Positions 35,501-40,028 are shown, counted from the stretch's first letter. The stretch is DNA of 64,000 nucleotides from Vibrio sp. 16 (GCF_963681195.1 NZ_OY808997.1:868001-932000), one strand, 5' to 3'. The notes: a model not told the origin generated them from the letters alone. Program-made: numbers and translations.

Positions 35501-36584
35501 TCAAAATCAATTTTCTAAAGTGATTTTGGATGTAGATTCAAACGGTGAGTTGGTGACGTTAGCGAACATCGTTAATGACTTCAATTACACCTACGGTCAG
35601 ACCGTGAACTATAAAGGTAACGTTCTAATTGATAGCCACGGTGGTATTTACTCTCCATTTACTGGTCAGAAAATAGGTGATATCGATTCATCATCCGGCA
35701 ATTTATACTATGACGATGAAGGTACTAATTCAGTGCAAGCTCAGCATATGTATCAAGTGCTGGCAGCGTTGTCGACGGTAGAAGCTATCGGTATTGGCAG
35801 TGGTGTTAGTGAAAGCATACTTCAACAGTATGATACAGATGGCGTGGTTGACTCGCATATTGACGTAACTAAACTTGCCGAGACAATCCTTGGTCAAGAT
35901 GTCCCACTTAAACAAGGTGAAGATACACTGAGTGGAGGTGAAGGTGATGATATCTTGTTGGGTGATTTGATTGAATTTGGCAGTAACGAGCAGGGATTGA
36001 GTGCAATTCAATCACATGTTGCTAGCCAAACAGGTCAAGACATCTCAACAGTTGACGCTGAAGACATTCACAACTATGTAAAAGATAGCATCCAAGAGTT
36101 TGATCAAAGCCATACTGGGGACAAGTCAGATGTTCTTGATGGCGGAAAAGGTGATGATATCTTATTCGGTCATGGTGGCAGTGATACCTTAGATGGCGGT
36201 GAGGGTAAGGATATCTTAGTCGGTGGTTTAGGTAATGACATCCTAACTGGTGGAGATGATGCGGATATCTTCATGTGGACTGAGATGGAATCATCAACAG
36301 ATCGCGTGACGGACTTTAATGTTAGCGAAGGCGATTCTATTGATGTTGGCGACTTGTTTGAAGATTTATCAAATGATGATATCAGTCAGTTGCTAACAGA
36401 TTTAGGAAGTGGGGATTTCCACGGCCAAGTTGGCGATGTTTCCATCACGGTTACAGACGATCAGAGCGCATCTCATTTGACCATTGTAAAAGGCGGACAA
36501 ACCTTAACTATCGATTTTGATGGTGCATCAGCTGCTGACGTTACTAACAGCCTTATGGATAACCTCAGTCACTTAAAAGACTAG
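14583..36584 (+). CDS. Giant LapA-type RTX adhesin, type I secreted, 7333 residues
   Basis: One uninterrupted frame of 22 kb; I saw no cysteine in the product. Order of parts: N-terminal retention module (residues 1-90) with a dialanine LapG-type site TAAG at 95-98; a cadherin/Big-like domain (about 150-250); a divergent Calx-beta-like repeat (about 250-378); then 39 almost identical repeats, mostly 139 residues. A divergent Calx-beta unit follows (about 5745-5860), then cadherin-like domains, a PA14-like domain (about 6180-6275, with the carbohydrate-binding-type ADDS motif), more Ig-like domains, and a von Willebrand A domain from about 6840 with MIDAS motif DTSGSMG. Next come RTX nonapeptides (GGEGDDILLGD and following) and a terminal secretion signal. 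It should be exported by a type I system, stay threaded in the TolC-like channel and bind surfaces with its distal PA14/vWA head. Calcium in the medium would stiffen the stalk. Assignment is by domain pattern; the ligand is unknown. Confidence 0.93.
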   Translation: MGFGAYVALSNLASGQIVVIDTNGNVRLLLEGETPRPGEVVLNNEEVLFNGEPQISAELIGDDGAVQDITSELEDIFAALEDGQDPTQLGEEFATAAGGQSGSSLTASGTVARDGTETIASTEFVTQGFASLGLSETQSLSLLEQFQILQQPPVFVDGNSTPLGNDIQVSTDEDTPVSGQLIATDQDGDNLTFTQTQPPTNGTVTVNPDGSWTYTPNNNFDGGDSFQVTVSDGNGGTDQITVNVGVNPIPELSVSGGGDVNEGNSAEFTIDLDKPSDQDTTVKLTVVTGSAESEDLGDITVTTPNGTVLTVNPDGTVTIPAGETSIIVSISTIDDSVFEGDEDFNLVVEPVDGLIGSATGTATIKDDGTGPGPGTPDNDKPELTVTGGGDVNEGTDAVFTVSLSNETEAPVVVNLAPTTDGYSAEAGDIGEMVVTYVDSNNQTQTLVVDGSGNVTIPAGITDITVTIPTTGDNVYEGDETFGLVVTESNNVTSNGSATGTATIKDDGTGPGPGTPDNDNDKPELTVTGGGDVNEGTDAVFTVSLSNETEAPVVVNLAPTTDGYTAEAGDIGEMVVTYVDSNNQTQTLTVDGSGNVTIPAGVTDITVTIPTTGDDVYEGDETFGLVVTENNGVTTNGSATGTATIQDDSSGKPTLSVTDAGDVNEGTDAVFTVSLSNETEAPVVVNLAPTTDGYTAEAGDIGEMVVTYVDSNNQTQTLTVDGSGNVTIPAGITDITVTIPTSGDDVYEGDETFGLVVTESNNVTSNGTATGTATIKDDGTGPGPGTPDNDKPELTVTGGGDVNEGTDAVFTVSLSNETEAPVIVNLAPTTDGYTAEAGDIGEMVVTYVDSNNQTQTLTVDGSGNVTIPAGITDITVTIPTTGDDVYEGDETFGLVVTESNNVTSNGSATGTATIKDDGTGPGPGTPDNDKPELTVTGGGDVNEGTDAVFTVSLSNETEAPVVVNLAPTTDGYTAEAGDIGEMVVTYVDSNNQTQTLTVDGSGNVTIPAGITDITVTIPTTGDDVYEGDETFGLVVTESNNVTSNGSATGTATIKDDGTGPGPGTPDNDKPELTVTGGGDVNEGTDAVFTVSLSNETEAPVVVNLAPTTDGYTAEAGDIGEMVVTYVDSNNQTQTLTVDGSGNVTIPAGITDITVTIPTTGDDVYEGDETFGLVVTENNGVTTNGSATGTATIQDDSSGKPTLSVTDAGEVNEGTDAVFTVSLSNETEAPVVVNLAPTTDGYTAEAGDIGEMVVTYVDSNNQTQTLTVDGSGNVTIPAGITDITVTIPTTGDDVYEGDETFGLVVTESNNVTSNGSATGSATIKDDGTGPGPGTPDNDKPELTVTGGGDVNEGTDAVFTVSLSNETEAPVVVNLAPTTDGYTAEAGDIGEMVVTYVDSNNQTQTLTVDGSGNVTIPAGITDITVTIPTTGDDVYEGDETFGLVVTESNNVTTNGTATGTATIKDDGTGPGPGTPDNDKPELTVTGGGDVNEGTDAVFTVSLSNETEAPVVVNLAPTTDGYTAEAGDIGEMVVTYVDSNNQTQTLTVDGSGNVTIPAGITDITVTIPTTGDDVYEGDETFGLVVTESNNVTSNGTATGTATIKDDGTGPGPGTPDNDKPELTVTGGGDVNEGTDAVFTVSLSNETEAPVVVNLAPTTDGYTAEAGDIGEMVVTYVDSNNQTQTLTVDGSGNVTIPAGITDITVTIPTTGDNVYEGDETFGLVVTESNNVTSNGTATGTATIKDDGTGPGPGTPDNDKPELSVTGGGDVNEGTDAVFTVSLSNETEAPVVVNLAPTTDGNYTAEASDIGEMVVTYVDSNNQTQTLTVDGSGNVTIPAGVTDITVTIPTTGDDVYEGDETFGLVVTENNGVTTNGSATGTATIQDDSSGKPTLSVTDAGEVNEGTDAVFTVSLSNETEAPVVVNLAPTTDGYTAEAGDIGEMVVTYVDSNNQTQTLTVDGSGNVTIPAGITDISVTIPTTGDDVYEGDETFGLVVTESNNVTSNGSATGSATIKDDGTGPGPGTPDNDKPELTVAGGGDVNEGTDAVFTVSLSNETEAPVVVNLAPTTDGYTAEAGDIGEMVVTYVDSNNQTQTLTVDGSGNVTIPAGITDITVTIPTTGDDVYEGDETFGLVVTESNNVTSNGSATGSANIKDDGTGPGPDTPDNDKPELTVTGGGDVNEGTDAVFTVSLSNETEAPVVVNLAPTTDGYTAEAGDIGEMVVTYVDSNNQTQTLTVDGSGNVTIPAGITDITVTIPTTGDDVYEGDETFGLVVTESNNVTTNGTATGSATIKDDGTGPGPGMPDNDKPELTVTGGGDVNEGTDAVFTVSLSNETEAPVVVNLAPTTDGYTAEAGDIGEMVVTYVDSNNQTQTLTVDGSGNVTIPAGITDITVTIPTTGDDVYEGDETFGLVVTESNNVTSNGTATGTATIKDDGTGPGPGTPDNDKPELTVTGGGDVNEGTDAVFTVSLSNETEAPVVVNLAPTTDGYSAEAGDIGEMVVTYVDSNNQTQTLTVDGSGNVTIPAGITDITVTVPTTGDDVYEGDETFGLVVTESNNVTSNGSATGTATIKDDGTGPGPGTPDNDKPELTVTGGGDVNEGTDAVFTVSLSNETEAPVVVNLAPTTDGYTAEAGDIGEMVVTYVDSDNQTQTLTVDGSGNVTIPAGITDITVTIPTTGDDVYEGDETFGLVVTESNNVTSNGSATGSATIKDDGTGPGPGTPDNDKPELTVTGGGDVNEGTDAVFTVSLSNETEAPVVVNLAPTTDGYTAEAGDIGEMVVTYVDSNNQTQTLTVDGSGNVTIPAGITDITVTIPITGDDVYEGDETFGLVVTESNNVTSNGTATGTATIKDDGTGPGPGTPDNDKPELTVTGGGDVNEGTDAVFTVSLSNETEAPVVVNLAPTTDGYTAEADDIGEMVVTYVDSNNQTQTLTVDGSGNVTIPAGITDITVTIPTTGDDVYEGDETFGLVVTESNNVTSNGAATGTATIKDDGTGPGPGTPDNDKPELTVTGGGDVNEGTDAVFTVSLSNETEAPVVVNLAPTTDGYTAEAGDIGEMVVTYVDSNNQTQTLTVDGSGNVTIPAGITDITVTIPTTGDDVYEGDETFGLVVTENNGVTTNGSATGTATIKDDGTGPGPGTPDNDKPTLSVTDAGEVNEGTDAVFTVSLSNETEAPVVVNLAPTTDGYTAEAGDIGEMVVTYVDSNNQTQTLTVDGSGNVTIPAGITDITVTIPTTGDNVYEGDETFGLVVTESNNVTSNGTATGTATIKDDGTGPGPGTPDNDKPELSVTGGGDVNEGTDAVFTVSLSNETEAPVVVNLAPTTDGNYTAEAGDIGEMVVTYVDSNNQTQTLTVDGSGNVTIPAGITDITVTIPTTGDDVYEGDETFGLVVTESNNVTTNGSATGTATIKDDGTGPGPGTPDNDKPELTVTGGGDVNEGTDAVFTVSLSNETEAPVVVNLAPTTDGYTAEAGDIGEMVVTYVDSNNQTQTLTVDGSGNVTIPAGITDITVTIPTTGDDVYEGDETFGLVVTESNNVTTNGSATGTATIKDDGTGPGPGTPDNDKPELTVTGGGDVNEGTDAVFTVSLSNETEAPVVVNLAPTTDGYTAEAGDIGEMVVTYVDSNNQTQTLTVDGSANVTIPAGITDITVTIPTTGDNVYEGDETFGLVVTESNNVTSNGSATGTATIKDDGTGPGPGTPDNDKPELSVTGGGDVNEGTDAVFTVSLSNETEAPVVVNLAPTTDGNYTAEAGDIGEMVVTYVDSNNQTQTLTVDGSGNVTIPAGVTDITVTIPTTGDDVYEGDETFGLVVTESNNVTSNGSATGTATIKDDGTGPGPGTPDNDKPELTVTGGGDVNEGTDAVFTVSLSNETEAPVVVNLAPTTDGYTAEAGDIGEMVVTYVDSNNQTQTLTVDGSGNVTIPAGITDITVTIPITGDDVYEGDETFGLVVTESNNVTSNGTATGTATIKDDGTGPGPGTPDNDKPELTVTGGGDVNEGTDAVFTVSLSNETEAPVVVNLAPTTDGYTAEAGDIGEMVVTYVDSNNQTQTLTVDGSGNVTIPAGITDITVTIPTTGDDVYEGDETFGLVVTESNNVTSNGAATGTATIKDDGTGPGPGTPDNDKPELTVTGGGDVNEGTDAVFTVSLSNETEAPVVVNLAPTTDGYTAEAGDIGEMVVTYVDSNNQTQTLTVDGSGNVTIPAGITDITVTIPTTGDDVYEGDETFGLVVTESNNVTTNGSATGTATIKDDGTGPGPGTPDNDKPELTVTGGGDVNEGTDAVFTVSLSNETEAPVVVNLAPTTDGYTAEAGDIGEMVVTYVDSNNQTQTLTVDGSANVTIPAGITDITVTIPTTGDDVYEGDETFGLVVTENNGVTTNGSATGTATIQDDSSGKPTLSVTDAGEVNEGTDAVFTVSLSNETEAPVVVNLAPTTDGYTAEADDIGEMVVTYVDSNNQTQTLTVDGSGNVTIPAGITDITVTIPTTGDDVYEGDETFGLVVTESNNVTSNGAATGTATIKDDGTGPGPGTPDNDKPELTVTGGGDVNEGTDAVFTVSLSNETEAPVVVNLAPTTDGYTAEAGDIGEMVVTYVDSNNQTQTLTVDGSGNVTIPAGITDITVTIPTTGDDVYEGDETFGLVVTENNGVTTNGSATGTATIKDDGTGPGPGTPDNDKPELTVTGGGDVNEGTDAVFTVSLSNETEAPVVVNLAPTTDGYTAEAGDIGEMVVTYVDSNNQTQTLTVDGSANVTIPAGITDITVTIPTTGDDVYEGDETFGLVVTENNGVTTNGSATGTATIQDDSSGKPTLSVTDAGEVNEGTDAVFTVSLSNETEAPVVVNLAPTTDGYTAEADDIGEMVVTYVDSNNQTQTLTVDGSGNVTIPAGITDITVTIPTTGDDVYEGDETFGLVVTESNNVTSNGAATGTATIKDDGTGPGPGTPDNDKPELTVTGGGDVNEGTDAVFTVSLSNETEAPVVVNLAPTTDGYTAEAGDIGEMVVTYVDSNNQTQTLTVDGSGNVTIPAGITDITVTIPTTGDDVYEGDETFGLVVTENNGVTTNGSATGTATIKDDGTGPGPGTPDNDKPTLSVTDAGEVNEGTDAVFTVSLSNETEAPVVVNLAPTTDGYTAEAGDIGEMVVTYVDSNNQTQTLTVDGSGNVTIPAGITDITVTIPTTGDDVYEGDETFGLVVTESNSVTSNGSATGSATIKDDGTGPGPGTPDNDKPELTVTGGGDVNEGTDAVFTVSLSNETEAPVVVNLAPTTDGYTAEAGDIGEMVVTYVDSNNQTQTLTVDGSGNVTIPAGITDITVTIPTTGDDVYEGDETFGLVVTESNNVTTNGTATGTATIKDDGTGPGPGTPDNDKPTLSVTDAGDVNEGTDAVFTVSLSNETEAPVVVNLAPTTDGYTAEAGDIGDMVVTYVDSNNQTQTLTVDGSGNVTIPAGITDITVTIPTTGDDVYEGDETFGLVVTESNNVTSNSTATGTATIKDDGTGPGPGTPDNDKPELSVTGGGDVNEGTDAVFTVSLSNETEAPVVVNLAPTTDGYTAEAGDIGEMVVTYVDSNNQTQTLTVDGSGNVTIPAGITDITVTIPTTGDDVYEGDETFGLVVTESNNVTTNGSATGSATIKDDGTGPGPGTPDNDKPELTVTGGGDVNEGTDAVFTVSLSNETEAPVVVNLAPTTDGYTAEAGDIGDMVVTYVDSNNQTQTLMVDGSGNVTIPAGITDITVTIPTTGDDVYEGDETFGLVVTESNNVTTNGQATAEANIIDAQNAPNVSISADADSVTEGGDASFSVSIDQAAEEDVVVTFTIGGDVDGDDYIAPATYTVTIPAGQTSVPLDIKTLDDGIYEGAEDLDITLVSTSGAGSTLDSNASQASVSVEDAQHAPEFISDGDAAGDAPNADSYDFGSVSENSTSGTVVGTVVAEDQDNDDLHYSFADGSLSNGLFDIDPVSGDITLNQTIDDAHLGDYTLNVKVIDGTGGEDTAVVEVSLTNVNDAPEASPSAVTIAEDAHGMALMLAWSSFGISDVDSPDASLSVVITSLPVDGVLEYQDAQGVWQTVQQGQELSKDQFDSNEVRFTPDYNESGDDSFGGSNVGDQASDYAQIGFKPTDGQDDGQESTLTIDVTPVADKPNLATVTPGLSLPQQEFNVTTWNNVNIGGHNGLGVAGLVLINAIDALDPANGVLSTTANAEDTGTNATLQDEAVLVTALVYLEAGTSYDFVGTADDSMAITIGGVLVDEARWGNDSGDIKGGAFVPSVSGFYPIEIYHHNQSGPGNYNVNVSIDGNTPVDLSNSNLYIVSDESALDNADVRTSELKEVDGVEFYETYEVNEGLQDTEIPLSEIRASLSDTDGSESLAVTLAGLPVGAIISDGNTSVTISSANESVDVTGWSLDSLTVTPPQGSHDDFTIFVTATSTEDSNGDSAQSHATINVVVHENLVTNTVADTGTVNEDNTLQGNVLENDTDGDNVLQVDFITVDGTDYAAGQAVSIDAGILVMNQDGSYSFEPSTHWSGEVPTITYTTNTGATESLDIDVIAVADAPTVKITLGEMVKADATSVHHADVIAAVGKTQAENNDLAIEMGLDNSLPSHLGNNNDYSDTDTLFVGGNNVDTMYGGGGDDTFVGGAQNDSFYGDDATSNTAHDGTDTVYLSGNFEDYKFTFKDNHGGGVPYWIVLDTNSVDSVNDHTGQEDRGDHLYEIERVVFADKVIELNPDGTYEVLQDRTIPVDVDVDLVDTDGSESLVQTVTVDGLPEGIEVYVNGQAIDAEADGTFLVPIDANGNASFDIKVPFDYEGSLDFPLSVTATSVESSNSDSASTTETVDVTARDYVMESGSHGDDTIAGTADHDLIVGDVQGIEIIAGEDYNIAFVLDTSGSMGHWVGTAKQEILDVFDELQAAATQGSQPGTVNVLLTEFATGATFIVSVDLSSSTARQDFVTQLNTIENEGKGATNYESGLQSAVDWFGGQPNPNGQNITYFITDGQPNRHTDLDDIPQNQFSKVILDVDSNGELVTLANIVNDFNYTYGQTVNYKGNVLIDSHGGIYSPFTGQKIGDIDSSSGNLYYDDEGTNSVQAQHMYQVLAALSTVEAIGIGSGVSESILQQYDTDGVVDSHIDVTKLAETILGQDVPLKQGEDTLSGGEGDDILLGDLIEFGSNEQGLSAIQSHVASQTGQDISTVDAEDIHNYVKDSIQEFDQSHTGDKSDVLDGGKGDDILFGHGGSDTLDGGEGKDILVGGLGNDILTGGDDADIFMWTEMESSTDRVTDFNVSEGDSIDVGDLFEDLSNDDISQLLTDLGSGDFHGQVGDVSITVTDDQSASHLTIVKGGQTLTIDFDGASAADVTNSLMDNLSHLKD
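14865..14876 (+). other. Predicted LapG-type proteolysis site (TAAG) in the adhesin retention module
   Basis: Codons for Thr95-Ala96-Ala97-Gly98 follow an acidic helix-forming stretch and precede a Gly/Ser-rich segment and RDGTETIASTEF. This is the layout seen in LapA, BpfA and the Vibrio cholerae adhesins, where a periplasmic cysteine protease cuts between the two alanines to release the adhesin when c-di-GMP is low. Cleavage here is predicted, not shown. Confidence 0.75.
15720..31800 (+). repeat. Tandem array of 39 near-identical Calx-beta-like repeats
   Basis: The basic period is 417 bases (139 codons). Counting the conserved ETEAPVVVNLAPTTD element gives 39 copies, at 15838 and then to 31564 (position of its end on the plus strand). 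Most units begin KPELTVTGGGDVNEGTDAVF and end with a Gly-Pro linker DDGTGPGPGTPDND. Five junctions use a shorter linker, QDDSSGKPTLSVTDAG, giving 390-base spacing (between copies 2/3, 6/7, 11/12, 29/30, 32/33). Three copies (11, 22, 25) have one extra Asn codon, and one junction (1/2) has two extra codons. The array is clearly more GC-rich than its flanks. Divergent relatives flank it at about 15334-15719 and 31830-32180. Confidence 0.95.
27278..29719 (+). repeat. Recent 1224-bp tandem duplication inside the adhesin array
   Basis: Copies 30-32 and 33-35 have the same unit types in the same order, and every stretch I compared at an offset of 1224 bases was identical from about 27278 to about 28495. 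The unit is 390+417+417 bases. Rare variants such as EADDI and NNGVTTNG recur at the same places, and identity breaks near 29719. This is a higher-order repeat made by unequal exchange or replication slippage. Comparison was by eye at several points, not base by base. Confidence 0.8.
36129..36270 (+). repeat. RTX nonapeptide repeats near the adhesin C-terminus
   Basis: Consecutive GG-x-G-x-D-x-L/I-x units (DGGKGDDILFG, HGGSDTLDGGEGKDILVGG, LGNDILTGGDD) form a calcium-binding beta-roll just before the last 105 residues. Two further units lie at about 35914-35970 and a weaker set at about 34340-34425. They mark the protein as a type I secretion substrate. Confidence 0.9.
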
Positions 36585-36631
36585 GTATGTGACAACTGGG
36601 CTGTTGCTAGCCCAGTAAATATCCGCAATAA

Positions 36632-36658
36632 AAAGCCTCGCTATAATAGCGAGGCTTT
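36632..36658 (+). terminator. Intrinsic terminator behind the adhesin gene
   Basis: AAAGCCTCGCTA at 36632-36643 pairs with TAGCGAGGCTTT at 36647-36658 around TAA. A second hairpin, ACTGGGCT (36595-36602) with AGCCCAGT (36609-36616), lies just before it without a T-run. Confidence 0.8.
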
Positions 36659-36715
36659 ATTGATTTGTTTGTCCCGTCCTAAATGGAGTTTTACATAGTC
36701 AGGGAGAAATGACTA

Positions 36716-36950
36716 TAACACCTTACAAGCAAAACCTTTTAGGTAGAAACCTTCTGGATAAGCACTGTCTGTTGGGTGGTCAGCCGCTTGTTCGAAGCGT
36801 TCTACGAATTTTACCTGACGCCCTGAATCCACGGCGGCATCTGCGATAATCTTTTGAAACAGATCTGAGCTCATTAACCCAGAGCAAGAGTAGGTCAGCA
36901 ACGTTCCTCCGGGCTTTAGGATTTGCATTGCAAGCATGTTGATGCTGACT
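36716..36950 (-). pseudogene. Diverged second copy of the rlmI 3' end
   Basis: Read on the minus strand, this stretch encodes [20 protein letters not shown] and onward to [15 protein letters not shown]. It matches the last 75 or so residues of the complete RlmI encoded immediately upstream (36966-38159) almost residue for residue. At DNA level the two copies differ at roughly one base in five, mostly at third positions, so this is not a fresh tandem duplication. It has no start codon of its own, no PUA domain and no N-terminal methyltransferase half, so it is non-functional as an enzyme. It starts about 20 bases beyond the stop of the intact gene and ends just behind the adhesin terminator. 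Confidence 0.88.
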
Positions 36951-36965
36951 GTACTAGGCAAGTTT

Positions 36966-38159
36966 CTAAAGAACTTTGCAAGCAAAGCCTTTTAAGTAAA
37001 AACCTTCAGGATATGCACTGTCCACAAGGTGGTCTGCGGCTTGTTCGAAGCGTTCAATGAATTTTACGGTTCGACCTGCATCTATAGCTGCATCTGCGAT
37101 TATCTTTTGGAATAGATCCGCACTCATTAGTCCTGAGCACGAATAGGTGAGTAAAGTACCACCACTCTTAAGTATCTCAATCGCCAACATGTTGATGTCT
37201 TTATAACCGTTTGCCCCAGACGTTAAATTGTTCTTACTAGAGACAAATTTTGGCGGGTCCATAATCACAACATCAAACTTAGTCCCTTGATCACGGTATT
37301 CGCGAAGTAGCTTGAACACATCCGCATTTAAGAACACTGCGCGTTTCTTGGAAATATCAAACTCATTGAGCTCCGCGTTATACTTTGCGGTATCAAGAGC
37401 AGGTTGAGAGACATCGGCGTTAATGACACGCTTAGCTCCACCTTTGAGTGCATATAGACCAAAACCACCAGTGTATGAGAAACAGTTCAACACTTCTTTA
37501 TCTTTGACGTACTTCATCGCTTGTTGGCGACTGTCGCGTTGATCAAGGTAGAAACCTGTTTTGTGCCCGCCGACAATATCGACACTGATTTTGACGCCAT
37601 TTTCTTCAATCACTACGGATTTTGGTGGCTCTTGACCGTGTAATACGCCAGTTACTTCCTCTAAGCCTTCTTTTTTACGCACTGCAACATCCGAACGTTC
37701 ATATACGCTACATTCAGGAAACACGTCGAGTAGAGCTTCAACTAGTGTCTGCTTATTGTACTCAGCGCCAGCACTTAGCAGTTGGCAGACCAAATAATCT
37801 TGGTATTTATCGATAGTAATGCCCGGTAAACCGTCAGACTCAGCAGCGATTAAGCGATAGCCTGTTAGACCGTCGCGGTCGATAATATCGGCTCTGAGTA
37901 AATGAGCGTCTTTAATACGCTTGACGAAGAACGATTTGTCGATGGTTTCTTTTTCAAATGTCCAAACCCGAGCGCGAATTTGAGAGTTAGGCGAGTATGC
38001 CGCTTTTGCCAGCCATTTGCCATCGTGAGCAAACACATCGACTGTTTCGCCAAGCTCAGGCTCACCTTCAACTTTGCTTATACCACGCGAAAACACCCAA
38101 GGGTGTTTACGGCGAAGGGATTTATCACGGCCTTTTACAAGATAGATAGATGGAGTCAT
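36966..38159 (-). CDS. rlmI: 23S rRNA (cytosine-1962-C5)-methyltransferase RlmI
   Basis: A 397-residue SAM-dependent rRNA methyltransferase; E. coli RlmI is 396. It modifies C1962 of 23S rRNA in the cytosol. An N-terminal PUA RNA-binding domain ([16 protein letters not shown]) precedes the EEHUD-like middle segment ([13 protein letters not shown]), the SAM-binding motif [14 protein letters not shown] near residue 226, MDPPKF, and the catalytic SCSG near the end. I used ATG 38159 because the protein then starts [15 protein letters not shown], matching the family; an ATG 27 codons upstream adds unconserved residues. Monocistronic, followed by the decayed copy of its own 3' end. Confidence 0.93.
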   Translation of the reverse strand: MTPSIYLVKGRDKSLRRKHPWVFSRGISKVEGEPELGETVDVFAHDGKWLAKAAYSPNSQIRARVWTFEKETIDKSFFVKRIKDAHLLRADIIDRDGLTGYRLIAAESDGLPGITIDKYQDYLVCQLLSAGAEYNKQTLVEALLDVFPECSVYERSDVAVRKKEGLEEVTGVLHGQEPPKSVVIEENGVKISVDIVGGHKTGFYLDQRDSRQQAMKYVKDKEVLNCFSYTGGFGLYALKGGAKRVINADVSQPALDTAKYNAELNEFDISKKRAVFLNADVFKLLREYRDQGTKFDVVIMDPPKFVSSKNNLTSGANGYKDINMLAIEILKSGGTLLTYSCSGLMSADLFQKIIADAAIDAGRTVKFIERFEQAADHLVDSAYPEGFYLKGFACKVL

Positions 38160-38228
38160 GAGTTTGCTCAATAGGTTTAATTTGAAAGGAGGGGTATTGT
38201 CTGGGAAGTGCTTTGGAAAATCAAATAA

Positions 38229-38253
38229 AAGAGCCGCCAATTTGGCGGCTCTT
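38229..38253 (-). terminator. Intrinsic terminator of the chemoreceptor gene
   Basis: AAGAGCCGCC at 38229-38238 pairs with GGCGGCTCTT at 38244-38253; on the minus strand TTTATTTGATTTT follows. Confidence 0.85.
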
Positions 38254-38256
38254 CGT

Positions 38257-39660
38257 CTAGGCTTTTAACCCTGTAAGTAGTGACTCCATGGTGTCACTTT
38301 GTCTGCGTAGTTGTTCAATGTTGTTGTTGGTTGCGTTAATCATTTCGCACACTTGATTTGATTGAACCCGAATCTCTTCGACACTCGCCGCGATGTTATC
38401 AGCAACGACGCCTTGCTCTTCTGCAGCAGTCGCAATTTGAATGCTGCTGTCTGAGATGGATTGGTTTTTGTCGGCTAATGAGGCGATTTCAGAGTCGACT
38501 TCCGACATTCGGCTTTGACCTTCGCTGGCATTGATAACAGTTGTTTCCATTAATTTGGTGAGTGACTGGCTATTGCGTTGCAGTGCTTCAATCATGGATT
38601 GGATTTCAACCGTTGCCTGTTGAGTTCGACCTGCCAATGCTCGAACTTCATCGGCAACAACTGCAAAGCCGCGACCTTGCTCGCCCGCGCGCGCAGCTTC
38701 AATGGCGGCGTTCAAGGCAAGTAGATTGGTTTGTTCTGAGATACCGTTAATCGTCGTGACCACTTCATCAATTTGAGCGGCGTTCGCGTCAAGTTCCGCC
38801 ACTGCTTCGGAAGCGGATTGAATTTCACTCGATAGCTGCGAAATAGAAGATAATGTATGCTCAACTTTTTGCTGTCCTTGATGGGCAACAGAACGCGCAT
38901 CTTCTGTCTGAGCACTTGAGTCGTGTGCAAGATTTGCGACTTCGCGAATGGTAGATGCCATTTGCTCTGTGGCACTCGCAAGTGAGTTCAGATGTTCTTG
39001 TTGAGAGCCTGAAATATCCGCGCTTTGACGATTTGAGAGGTTGAGGTCAGAACTAATTTGTTGCATGAGCGCGATGGATTCTTGAATCGAGAGAACCATG
39101 TTTTGCTCACGTTCTGCGACCTTATCGATTGTGATGGCAATTTCACTAAACTCATCTCGCACTTTGAAAAAGTTCATACGACTGGTGAGGTCACCACTAG
39201 ATAAGGTCGTGAGTGCCTTGTTCATTGTGAACATCGCACCGCCAATAAAGGTCATGATGTAATAAACACCCATTGCGATAAGGAAGAGTGTGACTGCAAT
39301 AATAGTAATATGAGTAGTAGAAAGCGCAGTCCATAGGTTTTGGTTATGAATCGCAACTAAACTGAATTCACCATTGTTGACGGATATTGAACCAAGACCA
39401 GAGCCTATTGCGATGGTTTCTGAACCCGCTATTAAACTTGCCACTTGGGAACGATTAAGGTTCCCCGATTCAATGAGATCGCGCATAAGCACCAACTCAT
39501 CTTTGTAAAGGTGACTCAACATGTTGTCTGCAGCATTATCCAGTACAAAGGTGAGGACTAAGAGTGCGATGACTGGGAGAGCGAAGAGTAGATAGAACTT
39601 CTCTTGAATTTTTAGATGAATGAGATATTTGTCAATCCAGCGAAAAGGTATTTCTTTCAT
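38257..39660 (-). CDS. Methyl-accepting chemotaxis protein
   Basis: A 467-residue chemoreceptor, shorter than the other one in the window because its periplasmic part is only about 70 residues. Membrane helices lie near residues 21-42 and 115-138. A HAMP domain ([17 protein letters not shown]) follows, then the signalling domain with hairpin tip [20 protein letters not shown] near residue 310. The C-terminus SLLTGLKA has no CheR/CheB tether. The small sensor region may sense through the membrane or bind a small ligand; which one cannot be told. It lies between rlmI and yccX, with its own terminator. Confidence 0.92.
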   Translation of the reverse strand: MKEIPFRWIDKYLIHLKIQEKFYLLFALPVIALLVLTFVLDNAADNMLSHLYKDELVLMRDLIESGNLNRSQVASLIAGSETIAIGSGLGSISVNNGEFSLVAIHNQNLWTALSTTHITIIAVTLFLIAMGVYYIMTFIGGAMFTMNKALTTLSSGDLTSRMNFFKVRDEFSEIAITIDKVAEREQNMVLSIQESIALMQQISSDLNLSNRQSADISGSQQEHLNSLASATEQMASTIREVANLAHDSSAQTEDARSVAHQGQQKVEHTLSSISQLSSEIQSASEAVAELDANAAQIDEVVTTINGISEQTNLLALNAAIEAARAGEQGRGFAVVADEVRALAGRTQQATVEIQSMIEALQRNSQSLTKLMETTVINASEGQSRMSEVDSEIASLADKNQSISDSSIQIATAAEEQGVVADNIAASVEEIRVQSNQVCEMINATNNNIEQLRRQSDTMESLLTGLKA

Positions 39661-39755
39661 AATAATAATTCCGTGAAAACCCTGTCTGTTCCATAGAGGG
39701 TTATAAAAAACACATTTACAAATATATCACTGTACGATGTATTGAGGTATTAAAT

Positions 39756-40028
39756 ATGGTCCAAAAATGCGAGAAGTTCACAGTGTCAGGTCTAGTTCAA
39801 GGGGTTGGATTCCGTTATCACACTTCACACCAAGGAGTGAAGCTCAGTCTTAGCGGCTATGCGATGAATCTTAACAATGGGGATGTCGAAGTCGTAGTGT
39901 GCGGGGAAGAAGGGAATATCGCGCGAATGGCAGAGTGGCTTCAACATGGCCCTAAAACGTCAAGAGTTGATAAGGTCGTTTCAGAGCCAATCGCATACAA
40001 ACCGTTTAACGGTTTTAAGATTCTATAG
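39756..40028 (+). CDS. yccX: Acylphosphatase
   Basis: A 90-residue enzyme that hydrolyses acyl phosphates such as acetyl or carbamoyl phosphate. The family signature is complete: [12 protein letters not shown], with the phosphate-binding Arg near residue 22, and [15 protein letters not shown] with the catalytic Asn near residue 40. GAGG precedes the ATG. It converges on tusE, and both stop codons fall in one palindrome, CTATAG at 40023-40028. In E. coli yccX and tusE are also neighbours, between rlmI and yccA. Confidence 0.95.
   Translation: MVQKCEKFTVSGLVQGVGFRYHTSHQGVKLSLSGYAMNLNNGDVEVVVCGEEGNIARMAEWLQHGPKTSRVDKVVSEPIAYKPFNGFKIL

Noticed and set aside
36585..36965. Mobile element between the adhesin and rlmI
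   Set aside because: No transposase, integrase, terminal inverted repeat or target-site duplication is visible; only the rlmI fragment and hairpins are there.
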